A stretch of 64,000 nucleotides of DNA from Streptomyces rubradiris (GCF_016860525.1 NZ_BNEA01000015.1:1736001-1800000); one strand, 5' to 3'; positions 15,192-23,413 are shown, counted from the first letter of the stretch. Program-made: numbers and translations. Notes: generated by a model from the sequence alone, not told the origin.

Positions 15192-17516
15192 TCAGAAGGT
15201 GGTCATCGGCCGGACGGCGTGGGCGAGGTCGAGCAGCCGGCCGTGTTCCCCGGCGGTGCGGGCCTGCGCGGCGAGCTGCCGGAAGGACTGCTCCAGCCGG
15301 GCGCGCAGCCCGTCCTCGTCCCCGTCGCCCAGCAGGTCCCCGGCCGGGAAGTCCCGTCCCCAGCCCTGGGCGGGTCGGCTGTGCAGGGCGTTCTCGCGGA
15401 CCTCGGCGATCAGCCGGGCCCGGGACTCGCCGTCGGCGGCGCCGCCGTCCAGGCGCAGTTCCGGCAGTCGCCGGGCGGCGTCGCGCAGGCCGGCCGCGGT
15501 GGGCGGGGTGCCGTGCAGGATGCCGGCGCGGACGCGGACGGCGGCGATGCGGGCGGCGTCGTGGTGCCGGGAGGTGGCGGGGACCTCGTCGAGGACGTGC
15601 ACGGCGGCGTCCCGGTCGCCGGCCGCGAGGTGGCCGCGGGCCAGGCCGAACGCGGCGGCGGTGTGCGCGAAGTCCCGTCTCCAGACGGCCTCGTAGTACC
15701 GCATGGCGCGGGCCGGGCGGGTGCCCGCGGTGTGCTCGGCGCAGTGGCCGAGGGCGAGCTTGGGCACGTACTCGCCGGGCAGCGCCTGGTGGACGGCGTC
15801 GAAGCGGACGCCGGCCAGGTCTACCTCGCCCTTGCTGAGGTGCAGTACGCCGTGGTGCCAGGCGATGCGCCAGTCGTGGGCGGCGGCGCGTTCGCCGAGC
15901 AGGGTCTCGGCCTCGGCGAGCCAGCTCTCCGCCGCTCGCTGCTCGCCCTTGCGCAGATAGGCGCGGCACAGCCACAGGGCGGTCTCGGGGGTGCCGAGGC
16001 GGGATTCGCGGGGCCACTGCCGGGCGACCCGGTCGGGGGCGTCGGGCGGGAAGGAGTCGAGCAGCAGCGCGGCGCCGTCCTCGGGGTCGGGTAGGGGCTC
16101 GGGCAGGGCGCCGGCCACCTCGACGGGGTGGGGCGGGGAGACGTCGAGGGCGGCGGGCCGGCCGTCGGCGCGGCGGGTCCAGTGGCCGAGGGCGGGGATG
16201 GCGCCGAGCCCGGCGTCGAGGCCTGCGCCCGAGGGGCGGAACAGGGTGGAGCTCTCGGGAAGCTGTTCGCCGAACCGGAGCGCGCGGAACTCGCGCAGCA
16301 CCTCCCAGAGCTGGCGGGACATCTCGGCGGCGGAGCGGAACCGGGCGCGGGGTTCGGCGTGGGTGGCGCGGGCGATGACGCGGCGGAAGGAGTCGGAGGC
16401 GAGGCCGCGGGCGGGTTCGGTGCCGCGGGCCAGGGCCTGGAGGGTCATGCCGACGGTGTAGAGGTCGCTGTCGACGTGCCAGCCACGGCGGTCGACCTCC
16501 TCCTTGGGCGGGGCGAAGCCGGGCGTGTAGACGTAGGCGGAGGCGCGGTCGCCGATGGCGCGGACGGCACCGAGGTCGACGACCTTGACGGCCCGGCCGA
16601 AGTGGATGACGTTGGCGGGCTTCATGTCGCAGTAGAGCAGGCCGCGTTCGTGCATGTACTGGAGGGCGCCGAGGATCTTGCAGCCGTAGGTGAGGACGTG
16701 GTCGAGGCGGGGACGGCCGTGGAAGATCCGTTCGATGTCGTCGGCGTCCATGAGCTGTTGCAGGGAGCGTCCGCCGATGTAGTCCATGACGAGGTAGCCG
16801 GTGGCGGGGTGGCCGGCGCTTCGGTGTTCGGCGTAGGTGACGATGCGGACGATGTCGGGGTGGTGCAGGGCGGTGAGGGAGCGGCGTTCCTCGACGGCGG
16901 TGTGGCGGGCGAGGACGTCGTGGACGTTGATCTGGCCCTTGAGGACGACGCGGTGGCCGTCGGCGCGGGTGTCCTCGGCGAGGTAGATCCAGCCGAGGCC
17001 GCCGTGGGCGAGGCAGCCGAGCACCTTGTAGTGGTCGGCGACGACGTCGCCGGGGGCGAGCTGGGGCAGCAACGAGTAGGGGGTGCCGCAGCGGGGGCAG
17101 CGGCCGGTGGCGCGGGCGGGCTGGCCGCCGTAGCCGACGCCGATGGTCATGGTGCAGCCGCCGGCGCCGCAGCGGCGGCCCCCGGTGGGCGGCCGGGGGT
17201 CGGTGAGGAGGACGTCGTCGGGGGCGGGGACCTCGGGCAGGACGACCAGTCCGTGCTGGTCGAGTTCGCCGAGTCCGGCGACGGCGTGCACGGCCGCCGG
17301 TCCGGGCGGCTCCTCGGCGGCGGTCGCGCCCGTGGGCCGCGCGGGCGGTCCGGTTTGGGGGCCGGGGTGCGGTCCGGTGCGGGGGCCGGGGTGCGGTCCG
17401 GTGCTGAGGCCGGGGTGCGGTCCGGTGCGGGGTTCGGCGTGCCGGTGGCCACAGGTGTCGCAGTAGCCGGTGGCCATGATGCGGCCCGCGCAGCCGGGCC
17501 GGACGCACGAGGTCAC
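15192..17516 (-). CDS. pknG: Serine/threonine protein kinase PknG
   Basis: A 774-residue cytoplasmic kinase with the full PknG layout. An extra N-terminal zinc ribbon (CVRPGC then CDTCG) and Pro-rich repeats precede the rubredoxin-like pair (CGAGGC near residue 117, CPRCG near 137). The kinase domain follows: CLAHGGLGWIYLAEDT, the ATP-binding lysine in RVVLKG, CDMKPANVI (a non-RD catalytic loop with cysteine in place of His/Asn) and VVDLGAV. The TPR half ends LDLAHAVRPMTTF, very like mycobacterial PknG. In other actinobacteria PknG phosphorylates the FHA protein GarA/OdhI and so controls glutamate and TCA flux. The GTG overlaps the upstream stop as GTGA. Confidence 0.93.
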   Translation of the reverse strand: MTSCVRPGCAGRIMATGYCDTCGHRHAEPRTGPHPGLSTGPHPGPRTGPHPGPQTGPPARPTGATAAEEPPGPAAVHAVAGLGELDQHGLVVLPEVPAPDDVLLTDPRPPTGGRRCGAGGCTMTIGVGYGGQPARATGRCPRCGTPYSLLPQLAPGDVVADHYKVLGCLAHGGLGWIYLAEDTRADGHRVVLKGQINVHDVLARHTAVEERRSLTALHHPDIVRIVTYAEHRSAGHPATGYLVMDYIGGRSLQQLMDADDIERIFHGRPRLDHVLTYGCKILGALQYMHERGLLYCDMKPANVIHFGRAVKVVDLGAVRAIGDRASAYVYTPGFAPPKEEVDRRGWHVDSDLYTVGMTLQALARGTEPARGLASDSFRRVIARATHAEPRARFRSAAEMSRQLWEVLREFRALRFGEQLPESSTLFRPSGAGLDAGLGAIPALGHWTRRADGRPAALDVSPPHPVEVAGALPEPLPDPEDGAALLLDSFPPDAPDRVARQWPRESRLGTPETALWLCRAYLRKGEQRAAESWLAEAETLLGERAAAHDWRIAWHHGVLHLSKGEVDLAGVRFDAVHQALPGEYVPKLALGHCAEHTAGTRPARAMRYYEAVWRRDFAHTAAAFGLARGHLAAGDRDAAVHVLDEVPATSRHHDAARIAAVRVRAGILHGTPPTAAGLRDAARRLPELRLDGGAADGESRARLIAEVRENALHSRPAQGWGRDFPAGDLLGDGDEDGLRARLEQSFRQLAAQARTAGEHGRLLDLAHAVRPMTTF
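17347..17442. repeat. Four 24-bp in-frame tandem repeats in pknG
   Basis: Four successive 24-bp units (17347, 17371, 17395, 17419), each starting GGTCCGG, encode TGPHPGPR-type octapeptides between the N-terminal zinc ribbon and the rubredoxin motif of PknG. The last unit is the most diverged. Confidence 0.85.
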
Positions 17517-19204
17517 GAGGCGCCCTCCTCCTCCGGTGCGGTGGTGGAGCAGAAGCCGACGAACCGTTCGACGGCGGTCTCGGCCCGCTCGATGTCGCAG
17601 GGGGTGTGCCGCAGCAGTGACAGCGCCTCCTCGTAGAGCCGGTACGCCGTCATGACCCGGTCGCCGTGCGCGGCGGCCCGCTGCCGGCACAGCGGCCATT
17701 CGGCGCCGACGCGGCCGAGGAGTTCGGCGCGGCGGCGCAGCCGGGCGTCGAGCAGGCCGATGGCGTTCTCCAGGCGCCGCCGGCGGCGGGCGACGGCGTC
17801 CTCGAAGGTGAACAGCAGGCCGGCCGCGGCGGGGTCGCGCTCCGGGTCGGGGGTGTGGGCGACCCAGGCGCGCAGCATCCGGGTGCGCCGTACGCCGGCC
17901 TCGGCCCGGTCCAGCAGCGGGCGGGTGCCGGGTCCGGGCAGGACGCGGTCCCGGCGGGTGTCCAGGGCCGGGCCCAAGTCGTCGGTGATGCGGTCGAGTT
18001 CGGTGTGCAGCCGGGCCCAGCGGTCGCGCAGCGGGCGGTGGACGAGCAGGTCGGAAGCGCGGGCGGCGCGCTCACCGGGACTGCGGAAGGCCAGCAGCAG
18101 CCGGGCGCCCTGCCGGGCGAGCCGGTCCAGCAGGGCGAGCAGAGCGTCGGGGTCGGCCGCCTCGTCGACGCCGGCCAGCACGGCGGCGAGCGGCAGGCGC
18201 AGGGTGCCGAGCCGTTCCGGGCGGGGGTCGTCGCGGATGCCGAGGCGCTCGGCGATCCGGTCCATGACCTGGGCGGTGGTCAGGTCCTCGACGTCGAGCG
18301 CGAGGTCGTGGGCGCCGGCGGGCGGCACGGTCTCGGGCGGGTCGTGGCTGACGGCGCTGGTGTTGCGGTGGGTGCGCAGTTCGCGGTCGGCGAGGGTGAC
18401 GGCGCGCTGGAGGGTGAAGGCGCGGTCGCCGCCGGCGGGGACGACGGTGACGAGCACCGGCCAGCCCTCGCCGCGGAACCAGGTGGCGAGTTCGGTGGCG
18501 AAGGGCACGTCGAGCCGGCCGGCGGCGGGGCCGGTGCCGGTGCGCAACCGGGGGTCGACGGCCTCGGGGCCGTCGGACCAGGCATCGACCTGGGGCAGGT
18601 GGCTGAGGATGGTCTCGGTGGGGCTCATGTAGCTGAACGCGGAGCCCGGCCCCTCGTCGACGCTGAGGACGATGCCGATGACCCGGTCGGTGGCGTGGTC
18701 CACGACTCCGCCGCCGCTGAAGCCGGGTGCTGCCAGTTCGCCGGGGGTGAGGGGGCGCAGTTGCACCTGGCTGTCCCGGCCGCGGGCGGCGACCAGGGTG
18801 GCGCCGTGCCAGCGCCCGCCGTCGTCGCCGTCCGGGAAGCCGTACATGCTGACGGGTCCGTGCGGGGCGGCGAGGCGGTGGAGCCGGGTGGTGTGTCCGG
18901 CGGGCAGGGGCGGTGCCAGGCGCAGCAGGGCGAGGTCGCCGCTGCGGTCCCCGAAGGTGTCCTGGCGCTGGGGCACGTACTCGTCGGGGCGGACGGTGGC
19001 GGTGACGGGGCCGAGGCCGGGCACGCCGACCAGGCGGACGGTGTAGTGGTGGCCGGGCCGGACGACGTGGGCGGCGGTGAGGACCCGTTCGGGGGCGAGC
19101 AGCACCCCCGCGCCGAGGACCCGCCCGTCCGGCGTCTCGATGCGCGCGATCCAGGCGGGTGTCCGTAACCGTGCCGTGCCGACTCGCTCCCCCGTGCGCG
19201 TCAT
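17513..19204 (-). CDS. Trypsin-like peptidase-domain protein, first gene of the pknG operon
   Basis: A 563-residue protein without a signal peptide. The first about 200 residues are a trypsin-like fold with the triad in order: LTAAHVV (His near 44), SGDLALLRL (Asp near 93) and PGFSGGGVV (Ser near 161). The remainder is helical and unassigned, with LLALLDRLARQGARLLLAF near residue 365 and an Arg-rich end. Cytoplasmic trypsin modules of this kind occur in actinobacterial signalling and conflict gene sets with vWA proteins. The ATG at 19204 follows CAGGGA. The gene ends in a GTGA overlap with pknG, so it is part of the same translational unit. Confidence 0.8.
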   Translation of the reverse strand: MTRTGERVGTARLRTPAWIARIETPDGRVLGAGVLLAPERVLTAAHVVRPGHHYTVRLVGVPGLGPVTATVRPDEYVPQRQDTFGDRSGDLALLRLAPPLPAGHTTRLHRLAAPHGPVSMYGFPDGDDGGRWHGATLVAARGRDSQVQLRPLTPGELAAPGFSGGGVVDHATDRVIGIVLSVDEGPGSAFSYMSPTETILSHLPQVDAWSDGPEAVDPRLRTGTGPAAGRLDVPFATELATWFRGEGWPVLVTVVPAGGDRAFTLQRAVTLADRELRTHRNTSAVSHDPPETVPPAGAHDLALDVEDLTTAQVMDRIAERLGIRDDPRPERLGTLRLPLAAVLAGVDEAADPDALLALLDRLARQGARLLLAFRSPGERAARASDLLVHRPLRDRWARLHTELDRITDDLGPALDTRRDRVLPGPGTRPLLDRAEAGVRRTRMLRAWVAHTPDPERDPAAAGLLFTFEDAVARRRRRLENAIGLLDARLRRRAELLGRVGAEWPLCRQRAAAHGDRVMTAYRLYEEALSLLRHTPCDIERAETAVERFVGFCSTTAPEEEGAS

Positions 19205-19296
19205 GGTCCCTGAGGTTACTCGGAGTACCCGGTCGGTACTACTGGTGTGCACGGGGACTTTGCCCGGTATCACCCGAGGGGGTTCGAACTGTTGCG

Positions 19297-19315
19297 CTAT
19301 ACACGCAGTGTATAG
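19297..19315. promoter_or_regulatory. 19-bp palindromic operator over divergent -10 boxes
   Basis: CTATACAC (19297-19304) and GTGTATAG (19308-19315) form perfect 8-bp arms around GCA. The plus-strand -10 TATAGT (19311-19316) is 6 nt before the ATG at 19323, so the plus transcript should be leaderless. A mirror-image TATAGC on the minus strand (19295-19300) could serve the pknG operon, 91 bp from its start. A protein bound here would cover both -10 boxes. The size fits a TetR, MarR or GntR-type repressor; which one is not known. Confidence 0.75.
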
Positions 19316-19322
19316 TCCGGGC

Positions 19323-20147
19323 ATGCCTCTCTTGACCGACACGATCGCCACGCCGCCGCACGCGCCCAGGAAGATGCACGGAACGGGCCGGAGGTTGCGT
19401 CGCCGGGCCCTCGCCTCCGCGGCGGCCGCGGCCGGCCTGACGCTGACCCTGGCCGGCTGCGCCCAGGTCGACACGACCGCCCCGAGCACCGTCCGCGCCG
19501 AGGCGGCACAGGGCGCGCCGGCCAAGTTCGGCAGCGCCGACTGCCGCAAGGCCAAGTGCATCGCGCTCACCTTCGACGCCGGGCCCAGCGAGAACTCGGC
19601 GCGGCTGCTCGACATCCTGAAGGAGAAGAAGGTCCCGGCCACCTTCTTCCTGCTCGGCAAGCGGCACATCGAGAAGTACCCGGAGCTGGTCAAGCGGATG
19701 GCGGCGGAGGGCCACGAGGTCGCCAGCCACACCTGGGACCACAAGATCCTCACCAAGATCTCGGACAAGGAGATACGCGAGGAGCTGAACCGGCCCAACG
19801 AGGCGATCGAGAAGCTCATCGGGCACAAGCCGACCCTGATGCGCCCGCCGCAGGGCCGCACCGACTCCAACGTGCACGAGATCTGCAAGGAGCTGGGCCT
19901 GGCGGAGGTGCTGTGGAGCGTGACCGCCAAGGACTACAAGACCAACGACTCGGCGCTCATCACCAAGCGCGTCCTGGAGCAGTCGTCCCGGGACGGCATC
20001 ATCCTGCTGCACGACATCTACGACGGGACCGTGCCGGCCGTGCCCGGCATCATCGACGCGCTGAAGCAGCGCGGCTACGTCTTCGTGACGGTCCCCCAGC
20101 TGCTGGCACCCGGCAAGGCGGAGCCCGGCAAGGTGTACCGCCCGTAG
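19323..20147 (+). CDS. Polysaccharide deacetylase (NodB/CE4) lipoprotein
   Basis: A 274-residue exported, probably lipid-anchored deacetylase acting on cell-wall or extracellular polysaccharide. A basic N-terminus leads to LTLTLAGC, a lipobox. CE4 motifs: LTFDAGPSE (catalytic Asp kept, the second metal-binding Asp of TFDDGP is Ala), HTWDH (metal-binding His pair), MRPPQGRT and ILLHDIYDGT. The start at 19323 is favoured by the TATAGT-N6-ATG leaderless arrangement; an internal ATG at 19374 would give a more typical signal peptide but has no well-spaced ribosome site. It is divergent from the pknG operon and shares its palindrome. Confidence 0.85.
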   Translation: MPLLTDTIATPPHAPRKMHGTGRRLRRRALASAAAAAGLTLTLAGCAQVDTTAPSTVRAEAAQGAPAKFGSADCRKAKCIALTFDAGPSENSARLLDILKEKKVPATFFLLGKRHIEKYPELVKRMAAEGHEVASHTWDHKILTKISDKEIREELNRPNEAIEKLIGHKPTLMRPPQGRTDSNVHEICKELGLAEVLWSVTAKDYKTNDSALITKRVLEQSSRDGIILLHDIYDGTVPAVPGIIDALKQRGYVFVTVPQLLAPGKAEPGKVYRP

Positions 20148-20190
20148 CCCCTACGGCGGCGGCGCCGGGGCACGGCGGACCGGTGGTGCC

Positions 20191-20202
20191 TACGATCGTG
20201 CC
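20191..20202 (+). promoter_or_regulatory. Leaderless promoter (-10) of the SRPBCC gene
   Basis: TACGAT at 20191-20196 is followed by exactly 6 nt and then the GTG start. This is the standard actinobacterial leaderless geometry, with transcription starting at the G of GTG. There is no ribosome site between. Confidence 0.6.
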
Positions 20203-20643
20203 GTGCCCCCTTTCTCCCTCACGCGTACGGTGCCCCTCCCGCCGGACGAGGCGTGGCGCCGGCTCACCGAGTGGCCGCGTCACGCCGGCGCCGTCCCGCT
20301 GACCCGGGTCAGGGTGCTCACGCCCCCGCCGACCCACGTGGGCACGCGGTTCGTCGCCCGGTCCGGGGTCGGCCCGTTCGCCGTGGACGACGTGATGGAG
20401 GTGACGCTCTGGCGCCCGCCGGCCGGGGACGCGGGCGGGATGTGCCGGCTGGAGAAGCGGGGGCGGGTGGTCCTGGGCTGGGCGGAGATCGAGGTCCGGC
20501 CCGGCCCCGGGGGCGGCAGCCGGGTGGTGTGGCGGGAGGAACTGCGGGTCGGCTTCCTGCCCCGGTTCTCCGACGGAGCCTTGCGAGGCGCCTCCCGCCT
20601 GCTGTTCGGCCGCGCGGCGGACCGGCTGCTCCAACGCCCCTGA
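20203..20643 (+). CDS. SRPBCC/START-fold protein
   Basis: A 146-residue soluble protein of the polyketide-cyclase/START-like fold, which encloses a hydrophobic ligand. Visible features are the N-terminal strand RTVPLPPDEAWRRLTEW, a beta-rich centre (GTRFVARSGVGPF; RVVLGWAEIEV) and a long C-terminal helix (RGASRLLFGRAADRLLQR). The GTG start lacks a ribosome site but follows a -10 by 6 nt. Function and ligand are unknown. It follows the deacetylase gene on the same strand but has its own promoter. Confidence 0.8.
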   Translation: MPPFSLTRTVPLPPDEAWRRLTEWPRHAGAVPLTRVRVLTPPPTHVGTRFVARSGVGPFAVDDVMEVTLWRPPAGDAGGMCRLEKRGRVVLGWAEIEVRPGPGGGSRVVWREELRVGFLPRFSDGALRGASRLLFGRAADRLLQRP

Positions 20644-20838
20644 GCGGCCGCCCCGGCCCGGGACGGCCGTACGCACCCGACACCACGTAGCCCGTCCGCC
20701 CAGCGGACGGCGGGAGTTCGGGCACAGGTCCTCGGGCGGCGGATGCGCGGCCTCGGGGGGAGGGCCCGGTGCGTGGCCTCGGCGATCCGCGCGGCCGTCG
20801 CCGCCTCCCCATGGGCGGCGACGGCCGGCGCGGTCGCG

Positions 20839-20876
20839 CACACCGGCCGGGCGGGACCGTCCGCCCGGCCGGTGTG
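20839..20876. terminator. Hairpin terminator
   Basis: A perfect 16-bp stem (20839-20854 with 20861-20876) with a 6-nt loop. It lies about 195 bp past the SRPBCC gene and about 230 bp past the end of the convergent NCS2 permease gene. It can serve both strands. Confidence 0.7.
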
Positions 20877-20879
20877 ACG

Positions 20880-21106
20880 AGGATGCCGTTGTCGCCGCCA
20901 CGGGTCAGGCCGGTGGCGAGGGCATCCTCGTCGCCGTACCGGAAGCGCCTCAGGACGGTCCTGCCCGTCCGTCGGCGCCTGCCGGCACAGCGCGTGTACG
21001 GCGCCCCACGCACCCCTCGGCAGACCGAGCCGGCCGCCGGGCCGGTCGGGTTCCCCGGCGATGCGGCGACCGCCGGTCCGCCGAGGGGCGTGGGGGCCTG
21101 GGCGGG
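20880..21106 (-). other. Gap with possible coding remnant
   Basis: The 20644-21106 gap holds one hairpin and no convincing gene. On the minus strand a stretch around 20870-20970 reads VLRRFRYGDEDALATG then LTRGGDNGILVTPAGRTV with strong third-codon GC bias, but it lacks a believable start and continues into arginine/proline-rich noise. It is best seen as a decayed gene piece of unknown family. Confidence 0.3.
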
Positions 21107-22564
21107 CTAGTGGACTCCCAGCCAGCCCTCGATGGGGTTGAGGGCGAAGTAGACGAGGAACACCACCGTGAGCCCCCACATGAAGGCCCCGATCTCCCGT
21201 GCCTTGCCCTGGGCCACCTTGATGGCGACGTAGGAGATGACGCCCGCGGCGACACCGGTGGTGATGGTGTACGTGAACGGCATCAGCACGACGGTCAGGA
21301 AGACCGGGATGGCGGTGGCGCGGTCGGCCCAGTCCACGTGCCGGGCGTTCATCATCATCATGGCGCCGATGACGACCAGGGCGGCGGAGGCGACCTCCTG
21401 CGGCACGATCGCGGTGACCGGGGTGAAGAACAGGCAGGCCGCGAAGAACAGGCCGGTGACGACCGAGGCCAGCCCGGTGCGGGCGCCCTCGCCGACACCG
21501 GTGGCCGACTCCACGAACACCGTCTGGCCGGAGCCGCCCGCCACACCGCCGACGGCACCGCCGGCGCCGTCGATGAACAGCGCCTTGGACAGGCCCGGCA
21601 TCCGCCCCTTGTCGTCGGCGAGGTTGGCCTCGGTGCCGACACCGATGATGGTGGCCATCGCGTCGAAGAAGCCGGCCAGCACCAGGGTGAAGACGATCAT
21701 CCCGACGGTCATCGCGCCGACCTCGCCCCAGCCGCCGAACTCGACGTCGCCGAAGAGCGAGAAGTCAGGCATGGAGACCGCGCTGCCGTGCAGCTCGGGC
21801 GTGCCGTTGGCCCACTGCTTGGGGTCGATGACACCGGCGGCGTTCAGGATCAGGGCGACGACGGTGCCGCTGATGATGCCGATGAGGATGGCGCCGGGGA
21901 AGTTCCGGGCCTGGAGCATGAAGATCAGCAGCAGGGTGCCGGCGAACAACAGGACCGGCCAGCCGGTGAGTTCGCCGGCGGGTCCGAGGGTGACGGGGCC
22001 GCCCTTGCCCTGGTGGACGAAGCCGGCCTTGTAGAAGCCGATGAACGCGATGAACAGGCCGATGCCCATCGTGATGCCGTGCTTGAGCGCGAGCGGGATC
22101 GCGTTCATGATCATTTCGCGCAGGCCGGTGACGACGAGCAGCATGATGACCACGCCGTACATCACACACATGCCCATGGCCTGTGGCCAGGTCATCTCGG
22201 GGGCGACCTGGGTGGACAGGACGCCGGAGACGGAGAGGCCGGCGGCGAGGGCGAGCGGTACCTTGCCGACGAAGCCCATGAGCAGTGTGGTGAAGGCCGC
22301 CGCGAACGCGGTCGCGGTGATCAGCGCCTTCTGGCCGAGCGTGTCCCCCGCCGCGTCCTTGCCGGACAGGATGAGGGGGTTGAGCAGGAGGATGTACGCC
22401 ATCGCCATGAAGGTGGTGATGCCGCCGCGCACTTCCCGCGCGACCGTGGATCCTCTTCTGGTTATGTGGAAGTACCGGTCGAGCCAGGACCGGCCTGCGG
22501 GGACGCGGCTGCCTTCGCCCGCGTCCTCGGCGGCGGTCCTGGGCTCCACTGACTGGTGGGTCAT
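21107..22564 (-). CDS. NCS2-family (AzgA-like) purine permease
   Basis: A 485-residue inner-membrane importer with about 12-14 helices. The AzgA-type features are clear: EVRGGITTFMAMAYILLLNP near the N-terminus, GLFIAFIGFYKAGFV, and the signature region GVGTEANLADDKGRMPGLS with GQTVFVESATGVGEGARTG. Relatives import guanine, hypoxanthine or adenine with protons. The ATG at 22564 is preferred to one seven codons upstream because GGGAG precedes it. It lies downstream of the collapsed xanthine dehydrogenase gene and beside pucR, so this is a purine-use locus. Confidence 0.92.
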   Translation of the reverse strand: MTHQSVEPRTAAEDAGEGSRVPAGRSWLDRYFHITRRGSTVAREVRGGITTFMAMAYILLLNPLILSGKDAAGDTLGQKALITATAFAAAFTTLLMGFVGKVPLALAAGLSVSGVLSTQVAPEMTWPQAMGMCVMYGVVIMLLVVTGLREMIMNAIPLALKHGITMGIGLFIAFIGFYKAGFVHQGKGGPVTLGPAGELTGWPVLLFAGTLLLIFMLQARNFPGAILIGIISGTVVALILNAAGVIDPKQWANGTPELHGSAVSMPDFSLFGDVEFGGWGEVGAMTVGMIVFTLVLAGFFDAMATIIGVGTEANLADDKGRMPGLSKALFIDGAGGAVGGVAGGSGQTVFVESATGVGEGARTGLASVVTGLFFAACLFFTPVTAIVPQEVASAALVVIGAMMMMNARHVDWADRATAIPVFLTVVLMPFTYTITTGVAAGVISYVAIKVAQGKAREIGAFMWGLTVVFLVYFALNPIEGWLGVH

Positions 22565-22714
22565 GGGCCAACTCCCAAGGTTCATAGGGACACCCGTGCA
22601 CGCCTGTGCGGCACGGGATTTGGGATAGACGACCCGGGGGACGGCCCGAGACGAACAGTGGGGGCCGGGGAGCGCGAGTCCCCCCGGAAAAGCGCCGGTC
22701 GCGACCCCTGGGGG

Positions 22715-23413
22715 TTACGCGGTTCCCGTGAGGTGCCCGGGACGTACCGGCGTGCGGTTGGGCTCGGGACCCGTCGCGTCCCGGATCGCCGCGAGGACGG
22801 CCGGGGCGGACGACAGGGCCGGGGTGGACGACAGGGCCGGGGCCTCGCCGGCGCCGCGCGGCCCGTACGGGGCGTGCTCGTCGGCGAGTTCGGGCACGCC
22901 GACCGGCACGGCCGGCGTGTCGAGGACGGTGGGGACCGGCTCGTCCGGGCGGAGCGCGTCGCGCTCGACGCCCGTGCGGAACGCGCCGACCGGGATCATC
23001 CGGGTCCCGCGGGCCGCCGACGCCACCTCGGCCCCGGCGCCGGCGGCGGGGAGCGCGGGGTGGGCGTCGCCGGCCGGCGAGGCCGTGCCGGGGCTGCCGC
23101 CGGCGCCGCCGCGGTTGCGGATCCGCGGGGAGGCGACCGTGTGCGAGGCGAGCGCGAGGCCCGGCAGCCCGGCACGGAGACTCCGCGTGATCGCGCCGTA
23201 CGGGACGGAGGCGCCCAGCCGCACGCCCTGCTCGCCGGTCTCCCGCTCGTGGAGATCGCCGACCCGGTTCAGGCCGAGCGGGCGCCCGGGCCGCCGGTGG
23301 CCGAAGTCGGTCTCGACCATGACATCGGTGCCGCCCGCGATCGGCGCAGCGGTGGGGTGCTCGGCCTTGGCGGCGAGCGCCTCCTCCCGGCTGGCGGGGC
23401 GAAGGAAGTCCAT
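22715..23413 (-). pseudogene. xdhB: Collapsed xanthine dehydrogenase operon: xdhB N-terminus fused to the C-terminus of the Mo subunit
   Basis: The first about 165 residues are the FAD-binding subunit of xanthine dehydrogenase (MDFLRPASREEALAAKAEHP, AGGTDVMVE, LASHTVASPRIRNRGG, TASPAGDAHPAL). From about residue 168 the sequence becomes the extreme C-terminus of the molybdopterin subunit (LADEHAPYG, GEAPALSS, VLAAIRDATG, NRTPVRPGHLTGT). The rest of the FAD subunit, the whole 2Fe-2S subunit and nearly all of the Mo subunit are gone, yet the frame stays open. The product cannot be an active dehydrogenase. FAD-loop residues usually GNLGTASP read GSPGTASP. It is divergent from pucR. Confidence 0.85.
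22803..22838. repeat. 18-bp tandem duplication in the xdh remnant
   Basis: Two copies of an 18-bp unit, 22803-22820 and 22821-22838, differing at one base. They double the ALSSTP/ALSSAP segment near the end of the hybrid protein, where intact Mo subunits have it once. Confidence 0.8.

Noticed and set aside
15163..17508. Long open frame upstream of the vWA gene
   Set aside because: It is Arg/Pro-rich, antisense-phase shadow of pknG; the vWA ATG at 15162 has a good ribosome site.
10947..19204. Classical vWA-MoxR conflict system
   Set aside because: No MoxR AAA ATPase is present, and the kinase is a full-length PknG with GlnX/GlnH-like partners, which fits a nutrient sensor better.
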